A DNA stretch of 64,000 bases from an unicellular cyanobacterium SU2 (GTDB lineage Bacteria > Cyanobacteriota > Cyanobacteriia > Cyanobacteriales > Microcystaceae): positions 51,302 to 115,301 of the forward strand of contig NEED01000022.1 of NCBI GenBank assembly GCA_002110465.1, written 5' to 3'. The notes beneath the pieces are model-generated. The model was not told where the DNA came from, searched no databases, and saw nothing but the letters and a program-made list of their open reading frames with translations. Position numbers and translations under genes: made by a program. This document shows, one piece after another, positions 63,797 to 64,000 of the stretch. Position 1 is the stretch's first letter. Each line of letters begins with the position of its first letter.

Positions 63797-64000
63797 CCCA
63801 CATTCCGCACATCTTTCGTGGCATAAAAATTTATGGCTTGTCACCTCGTAGCCGAAAATATCTGTACAAACATATGTACTATAAAGCAACCAACATAATA
63901 TCAAGCTGAGTTGATTAAACTTTCAAGAAGTGATTGTAGACAATTAGGAGTAAAAAAGGGATAATTAAAATCAATTATTTAGACCTATTGCTAATGTTAT
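63797..64000 (+). mobile_element. Start of a DUF4277-type insertion sequence (runs off the window)
   Basis: The left end reads AACCCACATTCCGCACATC near 63795-63813 and a transposase ATG is at 63994. The leader matches the inverted copy at 13138-13332 with moderate divergence (for example GAAGTGATTGTAGACAATTA in both). The transposase itself lies to the right of the window. Confidence 0.8.

Overview
The window is a chromosomal stretch from a cyanobacterium, most like a unicellular Cyanothece/Crocosphaera/Rippkaea-type strain. The evidence is the many HIP1 octamers (GCGATCGC), the ferredoxin-dependent nitrate reductase narB and nitrite reductase nirA, the bidirectional hydrogenase operon hoxEFUYH-hoxW, the chlorophyll enzyme AcsF, a high-light-inducible protein, LL-diaminopimelate aminotransferase, and many cyanobacteria-only families (DUF1823, DUF3038/DUF4335, DUF3146, NarM, CnaT). 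Base composition is AT-rich. I saw no rRNA or tRNA genes, CRISPR arrays or intact prophage. The genus is an inference.

Layout. 0-13 kb: the end of a P-type cation ATPase, an IS1-type remnant that cuts a secreted-protein gene, a WD40 protein with an unidentified N-terminal half, narM, a lytic transglycosylase, a truncated RTX gene, a Uma2 nuclease and a propeller-transglutaminase protein. 13-24 kb: an IS end, hypF with an in-frame repeat insertion, tldD, several broken small genes, an OLD-family ATPase/TOPRIM nuclease followed by a frameshifted Uma2 nuclease, a probable Panacea/MazF-like toxin-antitoxin pair, and the DUF4335/DUF3038 pair. 24-38 kb: an NhaP antiporter, HU, a second IS1 remnant, then the nitrate assimilation block. 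nirA-nrtP-narB lies on the minus strand, interrupted between nrtP and narB by gene fragments. A NirB-like HEAT protein and a CnaT-like protein diverge from nirA. 38-45 kb: a five-gene minor-pilin cluster headed by two paralogues. 45-51 kb: dapL, a BASS transporter, a FAD oxidoreductase and riboflavin synthase. 51-56.5 kb: hox operon. 56.7-64 kb: hli, a Tat-type intradiol dioxygenase, acsF, hisA, a dienelactone hydrolase, an outer-membrane beta-barrel protein, a conserved protein, and the start of a second DUF4277 IS copy running off the right edge.

How the genes work together. NrtP imports nitrate and nitrite, NarB (with NarM) and NirA (with the NirB-like protein) reduce them with ferredoxin electrons, and NtcA/CnaT control is expected. 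HoxEFU (diaphorase) and HoxYH (NiFe hydrogenase) form the NAD(P)-linked hydrogenase; HypF supplies the CN ligands of the active site and HoxW trims HoxH.

A recurring theme is decay by small repeats and IS remnants. Several genes carry nonsense or frameshift lesions, and at least three real genes (narB, dapL, the FAD oxidoreductase) have stop codons inside repeat or IS sequence. The most attractive candidates for less-described biology are the Panacea/MazF-like pair, the OLD+Uma2 pair, and the WD40 protein with its unassigned N-terminus.
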